Below are positions 46,883-56,767 of a DNA stretch of 64,000 bases, piece by piece. The notes under the pieces are model-generated. The model was not told the DNA's origin. It made no database searches and saw nothing but the letters and a program-made list of their open reading frames with translations. Origin of the DNA: Rheum nobile (Eukaryota > Streptophyta > Magnoliopsida > Caryophyllales > Polygonaceae); contig WOAB01000476.1 of NCBI GenBank assembly GCA_027886185.1, forward strand, positions 62,001 to 126,000. Direction: 5' to 3'. Position 1 is the first letter of the stretch. Each line of letters starts with the position of its first letter. A program made the translations under genes and the position numbers.

Positions 46883-48348
46883 TGATAAGCACTACTTTGT
46901 AGGGCTTAAGTAAGAGTCTTTAGAGGGTTTATTGGTGCCATTCGGGTAGATTTAGACACATTTATGTGTATGGCGTTTGGGGGCAAAGTTTGGTGTTTTT
47001 GGAGGTGTTTGAGCTGTTTTGGAGATCATAGGAAGCCACAAGGAGAAGACGCCAAGGAAGTGAAGAGAAGAGTAGAAGAACAATGGGCTGAATTTAAATG
47101 GTTCGTTCTCTCTACTCAGATGTCCAAATGGAGTGATTCCAATTCGAGGAGTTAGATCTTGAAGTCTACTACAAGTCCTCAAAATATGAGCGCAATCCGA
47201 GTTGGGAATCAAAAGTTATGGCATTTTTACTGAAGTGTCGCAGAAGCTGAAGTACTGGAATCCCACCGCACCCAGCGGTGGGCACTGCCGCACCCGCGGC
47301 GAGGTCGTCAGAGAACTGGAGTTTCTGTTAAATGGCCGCACCCGGCGGTGGAGCCACCGCACCCGCGGTGGAGACGCGCTGAAAGTCTTTTACGAGTTTT
47401 CTTATTCCCGTTTTATTTTATTTCCGAAACTTTATTTCCAAGTTTGTTATTTTTCTTTTCTTTATTTCTGAATTATTACTTTAGTATTTAAGTTAGGTTT
47501 AAGACTTTTTAGAGAGGATCCAATTCTCTAAACCTAGTTGCCACAGAGAAAATAGTTAGACCTAGTTTCATTCATCGTTGTTTTTCCCTTTTGCTCAGGC
47601 AGACAATTGAAGCCTTTGGATTGATTGGATTGTGAGGTTATTCCTTTACTCTTTCTATGATTGTATTAATTTTCTCTCGTGCTTAATCTCATTGATCATA
47701 TATCGATTCCCCTTGATTTGTTGATTAGGAAATCAATTAGATTGTTAATAGTAGTTCCCTCTAGTCTGACAACCTAGAGAAATTAGTATTATGCTATTGG
47801 TTCCCCTTTTCCATACAACCTGTTGAGATTGTTATTGATCATACTACTAAGGATTAGACGATACTGGTTGAGAATCTAAATCCCTTAGTTTGTGTAGAGA
47901 ATTAATTGCATGCAATTGTATGACTGGTTGCTACACTTGCATGTACCTATCTATTCCTGAACTTCCTGCTGCTATTGAATTAAATCGTGAAGGTTAGTAG
48001 GGATTTGTTTAATAGTTAGGGTTATCAAGACTGGTTGGACTGGTAACTATTTCAGAACAAGGATTAGGACTTTCATGAGTATTGAGGACTAGGAATAACC
48101 AATGATCGATCTATCAATCTGAAGTGTGGATATTTGTTTGGCTGAGTTATTTTTCCAATTTGATTTCAAGTCTTTGTTTTTATTTATTTTGGTTTTAATC
48201 AGCAAACCCCCTTGGTTACTTGTTGGTATACAATTACATCATTGGAATAGTATTTGATTCTCTGTGGGATTCGACCCTTACTTACCAGACTACATTAGTT
48301 AGGTTTGTTTAGGATTATTTTGTATAGGTGTCACGACAACGCCTATCA
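46883..48348 (+). repeat. 3' LTR of the second Athila-like element (1,466 bp)
   Basis: Nearly identical to 41741-43206. Preceded by the PPT and followed by the CATGT duplication and the continuation of CRM-like gag. Confidence 0.9.
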
Positions 48349-48353
48349 CATGT

Positions 48354-50602
48354 CAAGGATTTGTGTGAGCATTCTGCCCTCACTAGTGGAGGCCCAATCT
48401 TCACACAACAAGCCCGGTGACATGGCCATGCCACTCTTGCCCGGCGCCTCCACCAACCAAGCACCGGCCATTCCTTCCTCTAGTGGCGTCCAAGGTATGA
48501 CTCTTCCTATTTCCGCGCCTATAAATTCTATATTTCCAGCCGTGGCCACTAATTTTTCAGGCCAAGATGTGAGGAGGCTCCATGCAGAGGTGAATGCCAC
48601 CTATGAGCCACAAGGGAGCCAAACTAGGCTCACGACGCCTCTCACCCTTCCCGTAAGAAATGTCCAAGGCCGAAGGCAAGGCCAAGGCTTGGGGCATGCA
48701 GCTGGGCAAGGCGCAAGGAATGAGGAGATGTTTGATCAAGGAGATAGGTATGGGAGGCAACAAGAACCCTTCCTACAAGGAGGCCGAGGCTACTACCCAC
48801 CAAGGCAATATGACTATGATCAACCAAGGATGCCCAAGACCAACTTGGACGTGGAGAAGTTTGGCAAGTCGGCTGACCCGGAAGAGTGCCTCCATTGGAT
48901 TAACAAGACTGAACAAGTCTTTGATTTCCAAGGCCTCAATGATGCCCAACGAGTTGCCGTGGCTAGCATCCGCTTTGAGGGCTTTGCGGACCAATGGTGG
49001 GCTGAGGACAAGGAGGAGAGAGCACAAGCCGGCTATGATCCCATAGACACTTGGGAAGAGCTCAAGTTGGCACTCAAGCATAGATTTGTTCCGGAGAACA
49101 TTGCAGCCCGGATTCATGAGAGACTACAACAACTCAAACAAGGTACTAGAACCCCAGATGAGTATTACAAAGAGTTGAAAACTTTATTGTTTAGATCCGG
49201 TATTAAATTTCCTAACGAGTATGTTGTGTCTAAATTTGTTGAGAATTTGAATCATGAGCTTAAGGCAATTGTCACATTGCAACACTTTGCAAGAGACACC
49301 TCGGTGGAAGAGGTCCTCCATTATACTAACCATGTTTATAGGACATTTCCCCAAAAGAAGAGCTATCCACCTAGTTCAAGCTCAAGGCCGTGGAGTAATG
49401 CAAGCTCAAGCAACTCCAACTACACTCCAAGGCGCCAAGAACCAAGGCAAGAAGCCGGCGCCATACAGCCAAGAAGAGAACCACCGAGGCTATCCCCACC
49501 ACCGAGAAGGGAAGGCGAGCCAAGGACAAGTGAGATCAAGTGCTTCAAGTGTCTAGGCCGCGGGCATATGGCCAAGGACTGCCCCTCTCACCGCCAAGTG
49601 TTGCTCAACACAATAGGGGAATATGAGTCGGATGATGAGATGCTTGAGGAGCCCAGAGACGTAGAGGAAGAGGAGGAGGAATTGCAAGTCCAGGCCGAGA
49701 CACAAGGAGAGTGCTTTGTGGTTAAAAGGTCACTTATAGCCAATGAGGCGCCAACCCCTCCCAACCAAAGAGAAACCATCTTCCACACAAGATGTCTTAT
49801 CCAAGGTAAACTTTGCAACCTTATTATAGATGGAGGCTCTTGTTGCAACATAGTAGATCAAGAGGTAGTGAAAAGGTTTGCTCTCCCTACTATTCCTCAC
49901 GCTCAACCTTATACTCTTTGTTGGCTGAATTCTAACACTCCTTTGAAGGTTAGTGAACAAGCTAAGATAAGCTTTTCCATAGGGGGATACAAGGATGAGG
50001 TCGTGTGTGATGTATTGCCCATGACCGCATGCCATGTCCTCTTGGGAAGGCCTTGGCAATATGATAGGGGTGTGATCCATCAAGGGGTCACTAATGAGTA
50101 TTCTTTTCATCTCCAAGGTAAGAGAATTACTTTGCACCCTATGGCTCCTCATGAAATTATGGCTGACCATGTTGCTAGGGAGCAAAGAAAGTTGCAAAGG
50201 GAGAAAGACGAGAAGAAGCTTGTTTTGGCCAAGCCGAAAGAGTTGATCAGTGCAATCAAGGGAATTCAAGCTTGCTTTCTTATCATTAGTAAGGAAGTTA
50301 TGATTTTCAAAGAAGAGCTAACTAGTTTGCCACCTCTTATTGCTTCTCTTTTGCAGGATTATGAGGACTTGTTACAAGAGGAGGTGCCGCCTGGATTGCC
50401 ACCAATTAGGGGCATAGAACATCAAATAGACTTTGTCCCCGACGCCACCCTTCCAAACAAGGCTGCATATAGAGCCAATCCAGCCGAGACAAAGGAGCTA
50501 CAAAAGCAAGTGCAAGAGCTCCTTGACAAAGGTTATGTGCATGCAAGTTTGAGTCCTTGTTCGGTTCCTGTCATTTTAGTCCCTAAAAAGGATGGGACTT
50601 AG
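48354..50602 (+). pseudogene. gag-pol: CRM-like Gag, protease and start of reverse transcriptase
   Basis: An open frame continues gag after the insertion. Capsid motifs include PEECLHWINKTEQVFDF and EEYYKEL-like DEYYKELKTLL. The CCHC knuckle CFKCLGRGHMAKDC is at 49541-49582. The protease core reads IIDGGSCCN, with Asp at 49829-49831. LLDKGYVHASLSPCSVPVIL begins reverse transcriptase. A TAG at 50600-50602 interrupts right after KKDGT. The apparent upstream extension of this frame into the LTR (from 48305) is not part of gag. Confidence 0.86.
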
Positions 50603-51144
50603 AGGATGTGTATGGATTGTAGGGCTATCAATAACATTACCATCAAGTATAGGCATCCAATCCCTAGACTTGATGATATGCTTGATGAGCTCCATGGTTC
50701 AAGCATATTCTCCAAGATAGATCTCAAAAGTGGATATCATCAAATCCGCATGAAAGAGGAGGATGACTGGAAAACTGCATTCAAGACCACCTATGGCTTA
50801 TATGAGTGGTTAGTTATGCCATTTGGCTTAACTAATGCTCCAAGCACTTTCATGAGGCTTATGAACCATGTGCTAAGAGCCTTTCTAGGCAAATTTATAG
50901 TGGTGTATTTTGATGATATTTTGGTGTATAGCCGTGGGCTAGAGCAACATGCACAACATCTCCAACAAGTCTTAGAGGTCCTAAGGAAAGAGAAGTTGTA
51001 TGTCAACTTCAAGAAATGCCATTTTTGTTCGAATCATGTGGTTTTTCTTGGTTTTGTTGTATGCAAGGAAGGACTCAAGGTAGATGAGGAGAAGGTGAAG
51101 GCAATCAAGGAGTGGCCCACACCAACCACCATGACACAAGCTAA
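50603..51144 (+). pseudogene. pol: CRM-like reverse transcriptase core
   Basis: In frame with the preceding part. It contains MCMDCRAINNITIKYRHPIP, FSKIDLKSGYHQIRM, VMPFGLTNAPSTFM and VVYFDDILVYS with catalytic aspartates at 50912-50917. The motif set fits the CRM clade. The frame is lost at about 51145, where one base appears to be missing before the SFLGLAGFYRRF motif. Confidence 0.86.
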
Positions 51145-53241
51145 GTAAGGAGCTTTCTTGGATTGGCCGGCTTCTACCGCCGGTTTGTCAAAGATTTTAG
51201 TACATTGGCCGCCCCCCTCACCGAGCTTACAAAGAAGAATGTGCCTTTCCTTTGGAGGGAGAAGCAAGAAGAAGCTTTTAGTATCCTTAAGCATAAGCTA
51301 ACTCACGCTCCTTTACTATCCTTACCTGATTTTACAAAAACTTTTGAGATTGAATGTGATGCATCAGGAATAGGACTTGGAGGTGTGCTAATGCAAGAAG
51401 GAAGGCCAATAGCTTATTTTAGTGAAAAGCTCAATGGGGCCGAGCTGAATTATAAGACATATGACAAAGATCTTCTAGCACTTGTGAGGGTCCTTCAAAC
51501 TTGGCAACACTACCTTCTTCCAAGGGAGTTTGTCATTCACACGGATCATGAGGCCCTAAAGTTTCTAAGGGGTCAAAGGAAGCTCAACAAGCGTCATGCC
51601 AAGTGGGTGGAGTCCATAGAAGCCTTTCCCTATGTCATCAAACACAAGAAGGGGAAAGAGAATGTAGTGGCGGATGCTTTGTCAAGAAGGTATGTTCTCT
51701 TAACCACTTTAGATGCACGCATGCTAGGGTTTGCTTTCATGAAGGATTTGTATGCTTTAGATGCTGATTTTGGTGACTTATATAAAGCATGCTTAGACTT
51801 AGGAAGTAAAGATCAATTCTATGTGTATGAGGGCTATCTTTTTAAGGGTCCTAGGTTGTGTATTCCTAGTGGGTCTAACCGTAGGTTGTTGGTCCAAGAG
51901 GCTCATGGAGGAGGTCTTATGGGACACTTTGGTGTAGCTAAGACTTCCCTCACCCTCATGGAACACTTATATTGGCCACACATGCAAAAGGATGTGGAGA
52001 AATATTGTGCTTCATGTGTGACTTGTAGGCAAGCTAAATCTCGGTTGAACCCACATGGCTTGTACACTCCTCTACCTATCCCTCATAGGCCTTGGGAAGA
52101 CATATCCATGGATTTTGTGCCACGTCTTCCTAAGACTAAGAGGGGAAGAGATTCCATATTTGTTGTGGTAGATAGGTTTAGCAAAATGGCACATTTCATT
52201 GCATGTCATAAAACTGATGATGCCCCTAATGTTGCTAGCCTATTCTTTGAGCATATTGTGAGATTGCATGGCATACCACATACCATTGTTTCTGACCGTG
52301 ATGTGAAATTTTTGAGCTATTTTTGGAAGTCCTTGTGGGCTAAGTTGGGAACCAAGTTACTTTTCTCTACCACATGCCATCCTCAAACCGATGGGCAAAC
52401 CGAGGTAGTGAATAGATCTCTTGGTGCCTTGCTTAGGTCTTTGCTTAAGACTAACTTGCGTAGGTGGGAAGAATGCTTGCCCTTCATTGAGTTTGCATAC
52501 AATAGGGCCGTCCATTCCGCAACTAAGAAGACGCCATTTGAGGTAGTTTATGGACGCAACCCTACTACTCCCCTAGATTTGGTGCCTTTTGCAATTTCAG
52601 GTTCACCAAGTGAAGAAGGCATGGATCAAGCACTCAAGATCAAGAAACTCCATGAAGAGACAAGGGCCGAGCTAGAGAAGAGGACTACCCAATATGCCAC
52701 GCAAGCCAACAAGAAGAGGAAGGAGCTCATCTTGGAGCCGGGAGAGCTAGTGTGGGTGCACCTAAGGAAGGAGAGATTTCCCACTCTTAGAGACTCCAAG
52801 CTCAAGCCAAGGGGAGATGGCCCATTTCAAGTCCTTGAACGCATCAACAACAATGCCTACAAGGTGGATTTGCCACCTACTTATGGAGTGCATGATGTGT
52901 TCAACGTTGCCGACCTCACTCCCTACTTGGTGGATGAAGAAGAGCAAGAGCAAGGGCCAGATTCGAGGACAAATCCTTTTCAAGGAGGGGAGGATGATGT
53001 GAATCCTTCCCATCAAGTCAAATCCTCCGAGCCAAGGCGCTCACCAAGGCTAGACAACCTTGAACCTAGCCGAGAAGAGCCATCAAGCCAAGAAGAGGGC
53101 GCTCCTATGAGACTCACACGAGCCAAGGCAAGGGACCTACAAGCCAAGCTCCACCTTGGACTCGCCACACTTGGGCCAACATCTAGTCGTCTAGGAGACT
53201 TCTTCTCCTTGATGACTGTCTCGGCGCCAAACGAGGCCTAA
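51145..53241 (+). pseudogene. pol: CRM-like RNase H and integrase, reading into the 3' LTR
   Basis: After a one-base frameshift the frame is open to 53241. It has the reverse transcriptase thumb (LAGFYRRFVKDF), RNase H (ECDASG, TYDKDLLAL, HTDHEALKFL, VVADALSRR), the integrase zinc finger (HGGGLMGHFG with CASCVTC) and DDE core (SMDFVPRL, VSDRDVKFL, GQTEVVNR). NVADLTPYL is the conserved C-terminal end of the core-linked domain. A charged tail follows instead of a canonical chromodomain. The last 247 nt (82 codons) lie inside the 3' LTR, matching the CRM arrangement where the C-terminal targeting region is LTR-encoded. The tail includes APMRLTRAKARDLQAKLHL. Confidence 0.86.
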
Positions 53242-53973
53242 GGCACTTTTCAAGGGCCTTTTGAGGCATTTAGTTCATGACATTTTTAAGACCTTGGTTT
53301 AGCATTTTATGCATGAATTTTAGGAGTTAATTTCTGCAATTAAACTCAAGTGGGACGGCTTGCTAGGGTATATGGCCGCCGCCCCCCCTTCATTTGTTCT
53401 TTAGCTTATCTTTGAATCCAAAAACACTCTCAAGAGAGAATTTTCATCGTTAAGCTCATGCAAATTTGCTTCTTTGTGAGTCATATCAAAGCAGCCAAAT
53501 TGCTCCTTGAATCCCCTTGGTGAGTCACATCCAAGCTAGATTCAAGAAACCTTGTTCTTCGTGGTGTGTCATATCCACATAGAGCAAGCTACCCCTCGGC
53601 TCCTCCATCTTCCACCGCTGCCACTTCCACCCCTCAAAGTGCACTCCATGCGCCACCCAACCACCACCAAGCGCCACCTCCAACGCGCCAACGCCTCTCT
53701 CAAACTGAAACCCTAATCGCTTCCCCATCGCTAGGGTTTCCTCCAACATCGCCTCACTTCCACCCTCCATAAATCGAGGCCCACGTCGGCGCCACCAGGC
53801 CCCTCTTGCACCACCATTCCTAACATCCTCCACCACCATTGGAGACCAAGACCGCCACCAACCTCATCCGACGCCTCCCTACAGCCCGCTTCAAAGATCG
53901 CCTCCCCGGGTTGCCAAAGGTTATCGTCCGGCCAAACTCTTGCACTGAAGCTCGCCCAAGTCGATCCTTGTCA
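52995..53973 (+). repeat. 3' LTR of the CRM-like element (979 bp)
   Basis: Same length as the 5' LTR. It follows the purine-rich GGAGGGGAGGA tract and is followed by the CCATC duplication. Differences from the 5' LTR were noticed in the coding part as well (for example CTAGACAACC/CTAGCCAACC). Confidence 0.9.
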
Positions 53974-53978
53974 CCATC

Positions 53979-54332
53979 TCTCCATGGTAAAATCGGACAG
54001 CTGGCCTTCGGTAAAACTTTTCCGCGACCGCGGATTATTAATTTTTTTTTTCGTTTTTTTTACTAATCCTAAAATCGCCGCGGCGGCCGCGATCACGGAA
54101 AATTTTCCGCGGTTGCAGATTCTTCTCGAATTGTTTGCCACGGCCGCGGTGGCCAGGCCGCGATCGCTGTTTTTCTTCTGTTCTTCCTGCGGGTTAGTCG
54201 AAACACGAAACAAAAATACAAAAACACAACAAAGAGGAAAAATAAACGATAAAGATAGTGTCTTGTTATCAAATCGGTAAACAAACAAACAAGAAAATAC
54301 GTACCTTAGATTCCCCGACAACGGCGCCAATT
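53979..54332 (-). other. Remaining internal region and PBS of the minus-oriented Athila-like half
   Basis: On the minus strand this runs from the PBS TGGCGCCGTTGTCGGGGA (54312-54329) through an A-rich leader and a GC-rich palindrome cluster (54024-54175). It then passes to the 3' region homologous to 45805-45860. Gag and pol are deleted. The cluster contains TTCCGCGACCGCGGA-like words like those in the LTRs, here outside an LTR. Confidence 0.75.
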
Positions 54333-54747
54333 TGACAGCAGGTTTTAGTCGTATCACCTGATCAAAATAATCCTTAAAAACCTAACTAATGTAGTCTGGT
54401 AAGAAATGGTCGAATCCCACAGAGAATCAAGTTATATATCCTGTTTGCACAATCATTCACCAATTGATAACAAAGACAAAAGGGGGGTTTTGATTCAATC
54501 TAACTAAGAAAACGATAAATAAAACATAGAAAGCTTGGTTAGATAAATATCCACCTTTAGTTTAGTTGATTGATCATTAGTTATTCCTAGTCCTCTATCC
54601 TCATAAATGTCCTAATCCCTGTTCTGAAATAGTTACCAGTCCAACTAGTCTTGGTAACCCTAACTATTAAACAATCAAGAAACTATCAAGACAAATCTAA
54701 CAGCAGCAGGAAGTTTAGGAATAGATAGGCTCATGCAATGCTTAACA
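54333..54747 (-). repeat. Truncated 5' LTR of the minus-oriented Athila-like half
   Basis: The reverse complement matches the last 415 bp of the LTR at 36515-37975. The outer end starts TGTTAAGC, which is an internal LTR position, and is directly flanked by the ACATC duplication. Confidence 0.82.
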
Positions 54748-54752
54748 ACATC

Positions 54753-55125
54753 CGATGTATTATCGAGGCTTGTAATATTTTTATGAATACGAGTATTCAT
54801 TTAAGGGGTTGAATCCGTGAGTAAAACCACGACCAGAGGTCTCGGATGCAAACGTGGCATTTCCGCAACCGCGGAAACGAGATTGCCGTCTTCCTTCCGG
54901 AAGCTCGCGCGTTTCGTCGTTCCAGCTTTCGTCGATTCGCCGGGGGGGGGGGGGGAGGTTGATCGTTTCACCTAGCCTCTGTTATGCTCCTTCTGTGGCT
55001 ATAAAAGGCGGCCGGGGGTGGATCAGATCTCTCATCCACAGCTACAACCATCTCTCTCTGTTGTTGCTCTCGTTTTTCCTTCGCCGGAGTCCGTGCGTCG
55101 TCGGAGTTCTTCGCCAGAGTCCTTA
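54753..55125 (+). repeat. 3' LTR of the Tekay-type element, second segment (promoter region)
   Basis: It resumes the LTR after the Athila-like insertion with CGATGTATT. It contains a GC palindrome (TTCCGCAACCGCGGAA, 54860-54875), a G-run (54941-54955), a TATA box at 54999-55008 (CTATAAAAGG) and a CT-rich leader. It is cut at 55125 by the hairpin-bearing LTR element. Confidence 0.83.
54999..55008 (+). promoter_or_regulatory. TATA box of the Tekay-type LTR
   Basis: CTATAAAAGG, in the position corresponding to CTATAAATAG in the left array and CTATAAAAGG at 60351 in the right-hand LTR. The GC palindrome lies about 124 bp upstream. Confidence 0.65.
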
Positions 55126-55899
55126 TGATGTGACCCTACCCTCCATGTCAGCTACAGAGGAGGAAGACGCCATGAGACATCCGCCTTGAGACTCCTCTAC
55201 AACTACATCTACCCCGAGCTAGATTTAGGAGACCTTCTTTTTCTAGTTCTAACGGTTTCTTGACATTACTTCCTTAGTACTTTCTATTTACAGTATTTCT
55301 ATTTTTAGTAGCTGCTAGTTCTGGGTGGTTTCTATTTATGTTAAATGGGCCATCAAATTTAGTAACTAGAGAGTCCGGCCCATTAGGTCAACTCTCTAGT
55401 ATAAATAGGAACTATTGTATTTCATTTCAGTTTACGTCAATTTTAAGCCTAAGTTCAAGTCGAGTTAAACTCCTTAACCCCGGGCCCCGACGTCATCAAT
55501 TAACGCGTTTCCAAGTCGAATTATCCTGGCGTGTTAATTATCTATCTTTGCGTTTCTAGTCGAATTATCCTGACGCATCGATTCGGTTACCCATCATCTA
55601 TCCGCACCCAAACACAAACCCTAATTCACACCCTACACCTCACGGCTGCCCATCTCCTCCCCACGATCATCAACCACCACGAGACCACAACCGCACTTCC
55701 ACCGCCGCTCGCTCCCCTTCGACCGCCGTATCTCCACCACTTCCACCGCCGCTCGCTGCCTCCAGTCCGCTGCATCCGAACCCCCTCAGTCCGCCAACAC
55801 CATATTCAACCCTTCCGATGAGTTGCAACGCCCCAATACGCATTCAAGCGATCCTTGACAACGATTTGTGGTCTTTCCATCGGACAAGGTCACATCAAC

Positions 55900-55912
55900 T
55901 GGTATCAGAGCC
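55900..55912 (+). other. Primer binding site of the truncated LTR element
   Basis: TGGTATCAGAGCC two bases after the LTR end, initiator tRNA-Met type. Confidence 0.85.
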
Positions 55913-56323
55913 TACGAATCGCGTAAGTCGTTCCAACTCTTCGTTCAATCACTCATTCACTTCCGTAAATCAATTCCTGCATCCAAAAAAAAAAACCTAG
56001 ATCTTGTTCTAGGAACCAAAAAAAAAATCTTGCAATCTGAATCTGAAAAAACAATAAAAACCCTAGGTTTGGTGGTTGAGAAATTCGGCCATCATCAAAA
56101 CCGAACCAAAAAATTTATTTATGCACAGATCCGAACCTTTTCACACAGATTTTCAACATTTTCTGGTGTTTTGCTTGGTTGTGATTGTGTTTCTTGTAGA
56201 TCTGCTTGCATATAGGCTTAGATAGTTAGCTTGCAACTGTGTTTACCTTGTTTGCGCAACAAATCTACATCTTTGTAATCCCCTTCTTTTCCCACTTGAA
56301 TCACTGCATTTTTTTCACTTTTA
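55913..56323 (+). other. Non-coding internal stretch of the truncated LTR element
   Basis: AT-rich with A-runs near 55986 and 56021. No frame or motif was recognised. Confidence 0.55.
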
Positions 56324-56767
56324 TGATGTGAGTCTGACTCCACAACCCATCTTGGTGGGCCCCATGTCAGCCCTTCGGGCGGGGGTCCGGCTAGCCATGG
56401 CCCGTCGGGCTAGACCGGCAGGAACAGCCGAGACTCACATCAGGCCTGCAGGCCACACACCCCAACCAGATGCTCACATGGTGTAAGCCTGTAGGTTGTT
56501 GGAGGTGAGATTCGAACCCACAACCTCCCTTTAACAAGTGGCCTTATCACCACTTGTTAAAGGGAGGTTGTGGGTTCGAATCCCACCTCCAACAACCTAC
56601 AGGCTTACACCCTGTGAGCATCTGGTTAGGGTGTGTGTCATGCAGGCCTGATGTGAGTCTCGGCTGTTCCTGCCGGTCTAGCCCGACGGGCCGTGGCTAG
56701 CCGGACCCCCGCCCGAAGGGCCGACGTGGGGCCCACCAAGATGGGTTGTGGAGTCAGACTCACATCA
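56324..56767. repeat. Head-to-head inverted pair of tRNA-derived SINE copies (hairpin)
   Basis: Two 218-bp arms (56324-56541 and 56550-56767) are reverse complements with few mismatches and no net indel. They are separated by an 8-base loop. Each arm contains a T-arm-like segment GTGGG-TTCGAAT-CCCAC (56570-56586 in the right arm; one mismatch in the left arm, 56505-56521). GGTTCGAATCC fits the Pol III B box. The A box is truncated at the centre. Arm ends read TGATGTGAGTCTGACTCC. The structure could be transcribed into a long hairpin RNA. It is not a functional tRNA gene, because the acceptor and D arms are missing. Confidence 0.8.

Larger units (their letters stand above)
41741..48348 (+). 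mobile_element. Second Athila-like element inside CRM-like gag, TSD CATGT, locally duplicated
   Basis: Two nearly identical 1,466-bp LTRs (41741-43206 and 46883-48348) have CATGT at 41736-41740 and after each LTR (43207-43211 and 48349-48353). Between them lie an 884-bp gag duplicate (43212-44095), the last 163 bp of an LTR (44092-44254), the PBS and a 2.6-kb internal region. The block 41741-44095 repeats at 46883-49237 with an offset of 5,142 bp and only about six differences. The internal part codes only a Gag-protease fragment, so the element is non-autonomous. Confidence 0.87.
39599..53973 (+). mobile_element. CRM-like Ty3/gypsy chromovirus, full length but nested, TSD CCATC
   Basis: LTRs of 979 bp each (39599-40577 and 52995-53973) are flanked by CCATC (39594-39598 and 53974-53978). 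The PBS TGGTATCAGAGCC is at 40580-40592. A PPT with GGAGGGGAGGA precedes the 3' LTR. Gag and pol are almost intact, with one insertion, one stop and one frameshift. The CRM assignment rests on reverse transcriptase motifs (MCMDCRAIN, YRHPIPRLDDMLDEL), the absence of a canonical chromodomain and a pol frame that runs 247 nt into the 3' LTR, a known CRM trait. More than ten differences between the LTRs were noticed, so the insertion is young but not brand new. Confidence 0.85.
36515..54747. mobile_element. Rearranged Athila-like insertion with head-to-head halves, TSD ACATC
   Basis: Outside both ends lies ACATC (36510-36514 and 54748-54752), and the Tekay LTR is continuous across the site. The left half is a plus LTR, PBS and short leader (36515-38164). 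From 38165 the orientation reverses: U3 part of an inverted LTR, PPT, 3' untranslated region, GC-rich segment, PBS and 415 bp of an inverted 5' LTR. The right terminus begins TGTTAAGC on the minus strand, an internal LTR position (equivalent to 37560) rather than the normal terminus. Without the nested CRM-like element it is about 3.85 kb and codes for nothing. Confidence 0.82.
55126..56767 (+). mobile_element. Truncated LTR element ending in a SINE hairpin
   Basis: An LTR of 772 bp (55126-55897, TGATGTGACC...GGTCACATCA) is followed by a PBS (55900-55912, TGGTATCAGAGCC) and ~410 bp of non-coding internal sequence. Instead of pol and a 3' LTR, a 444-bp inverted repeat (56324-56767) follows. 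The Tekay LTR resumes at 56768. CCTTA before the left end and CCTTG after the right end may be a decayed 5-bp TSD, which would make the hairpin the right terminus of the insertion. Alternatively the 3' part was deleted. Confidence 0.65.

Noticed and set aside
54941..54955. G-quadruplex or regulatory G-run
   Set aside because: A single homopolymer run within a decayed LTR whose length may be a sequencing uncertainty. No further G-tracts in suitable spacing.
56550..56600. tRNA gene
   Set aside because: Only a T-arm/B-box-like segment is present. Acceptor, D and anticodon arms are missing, as in SINE heads.
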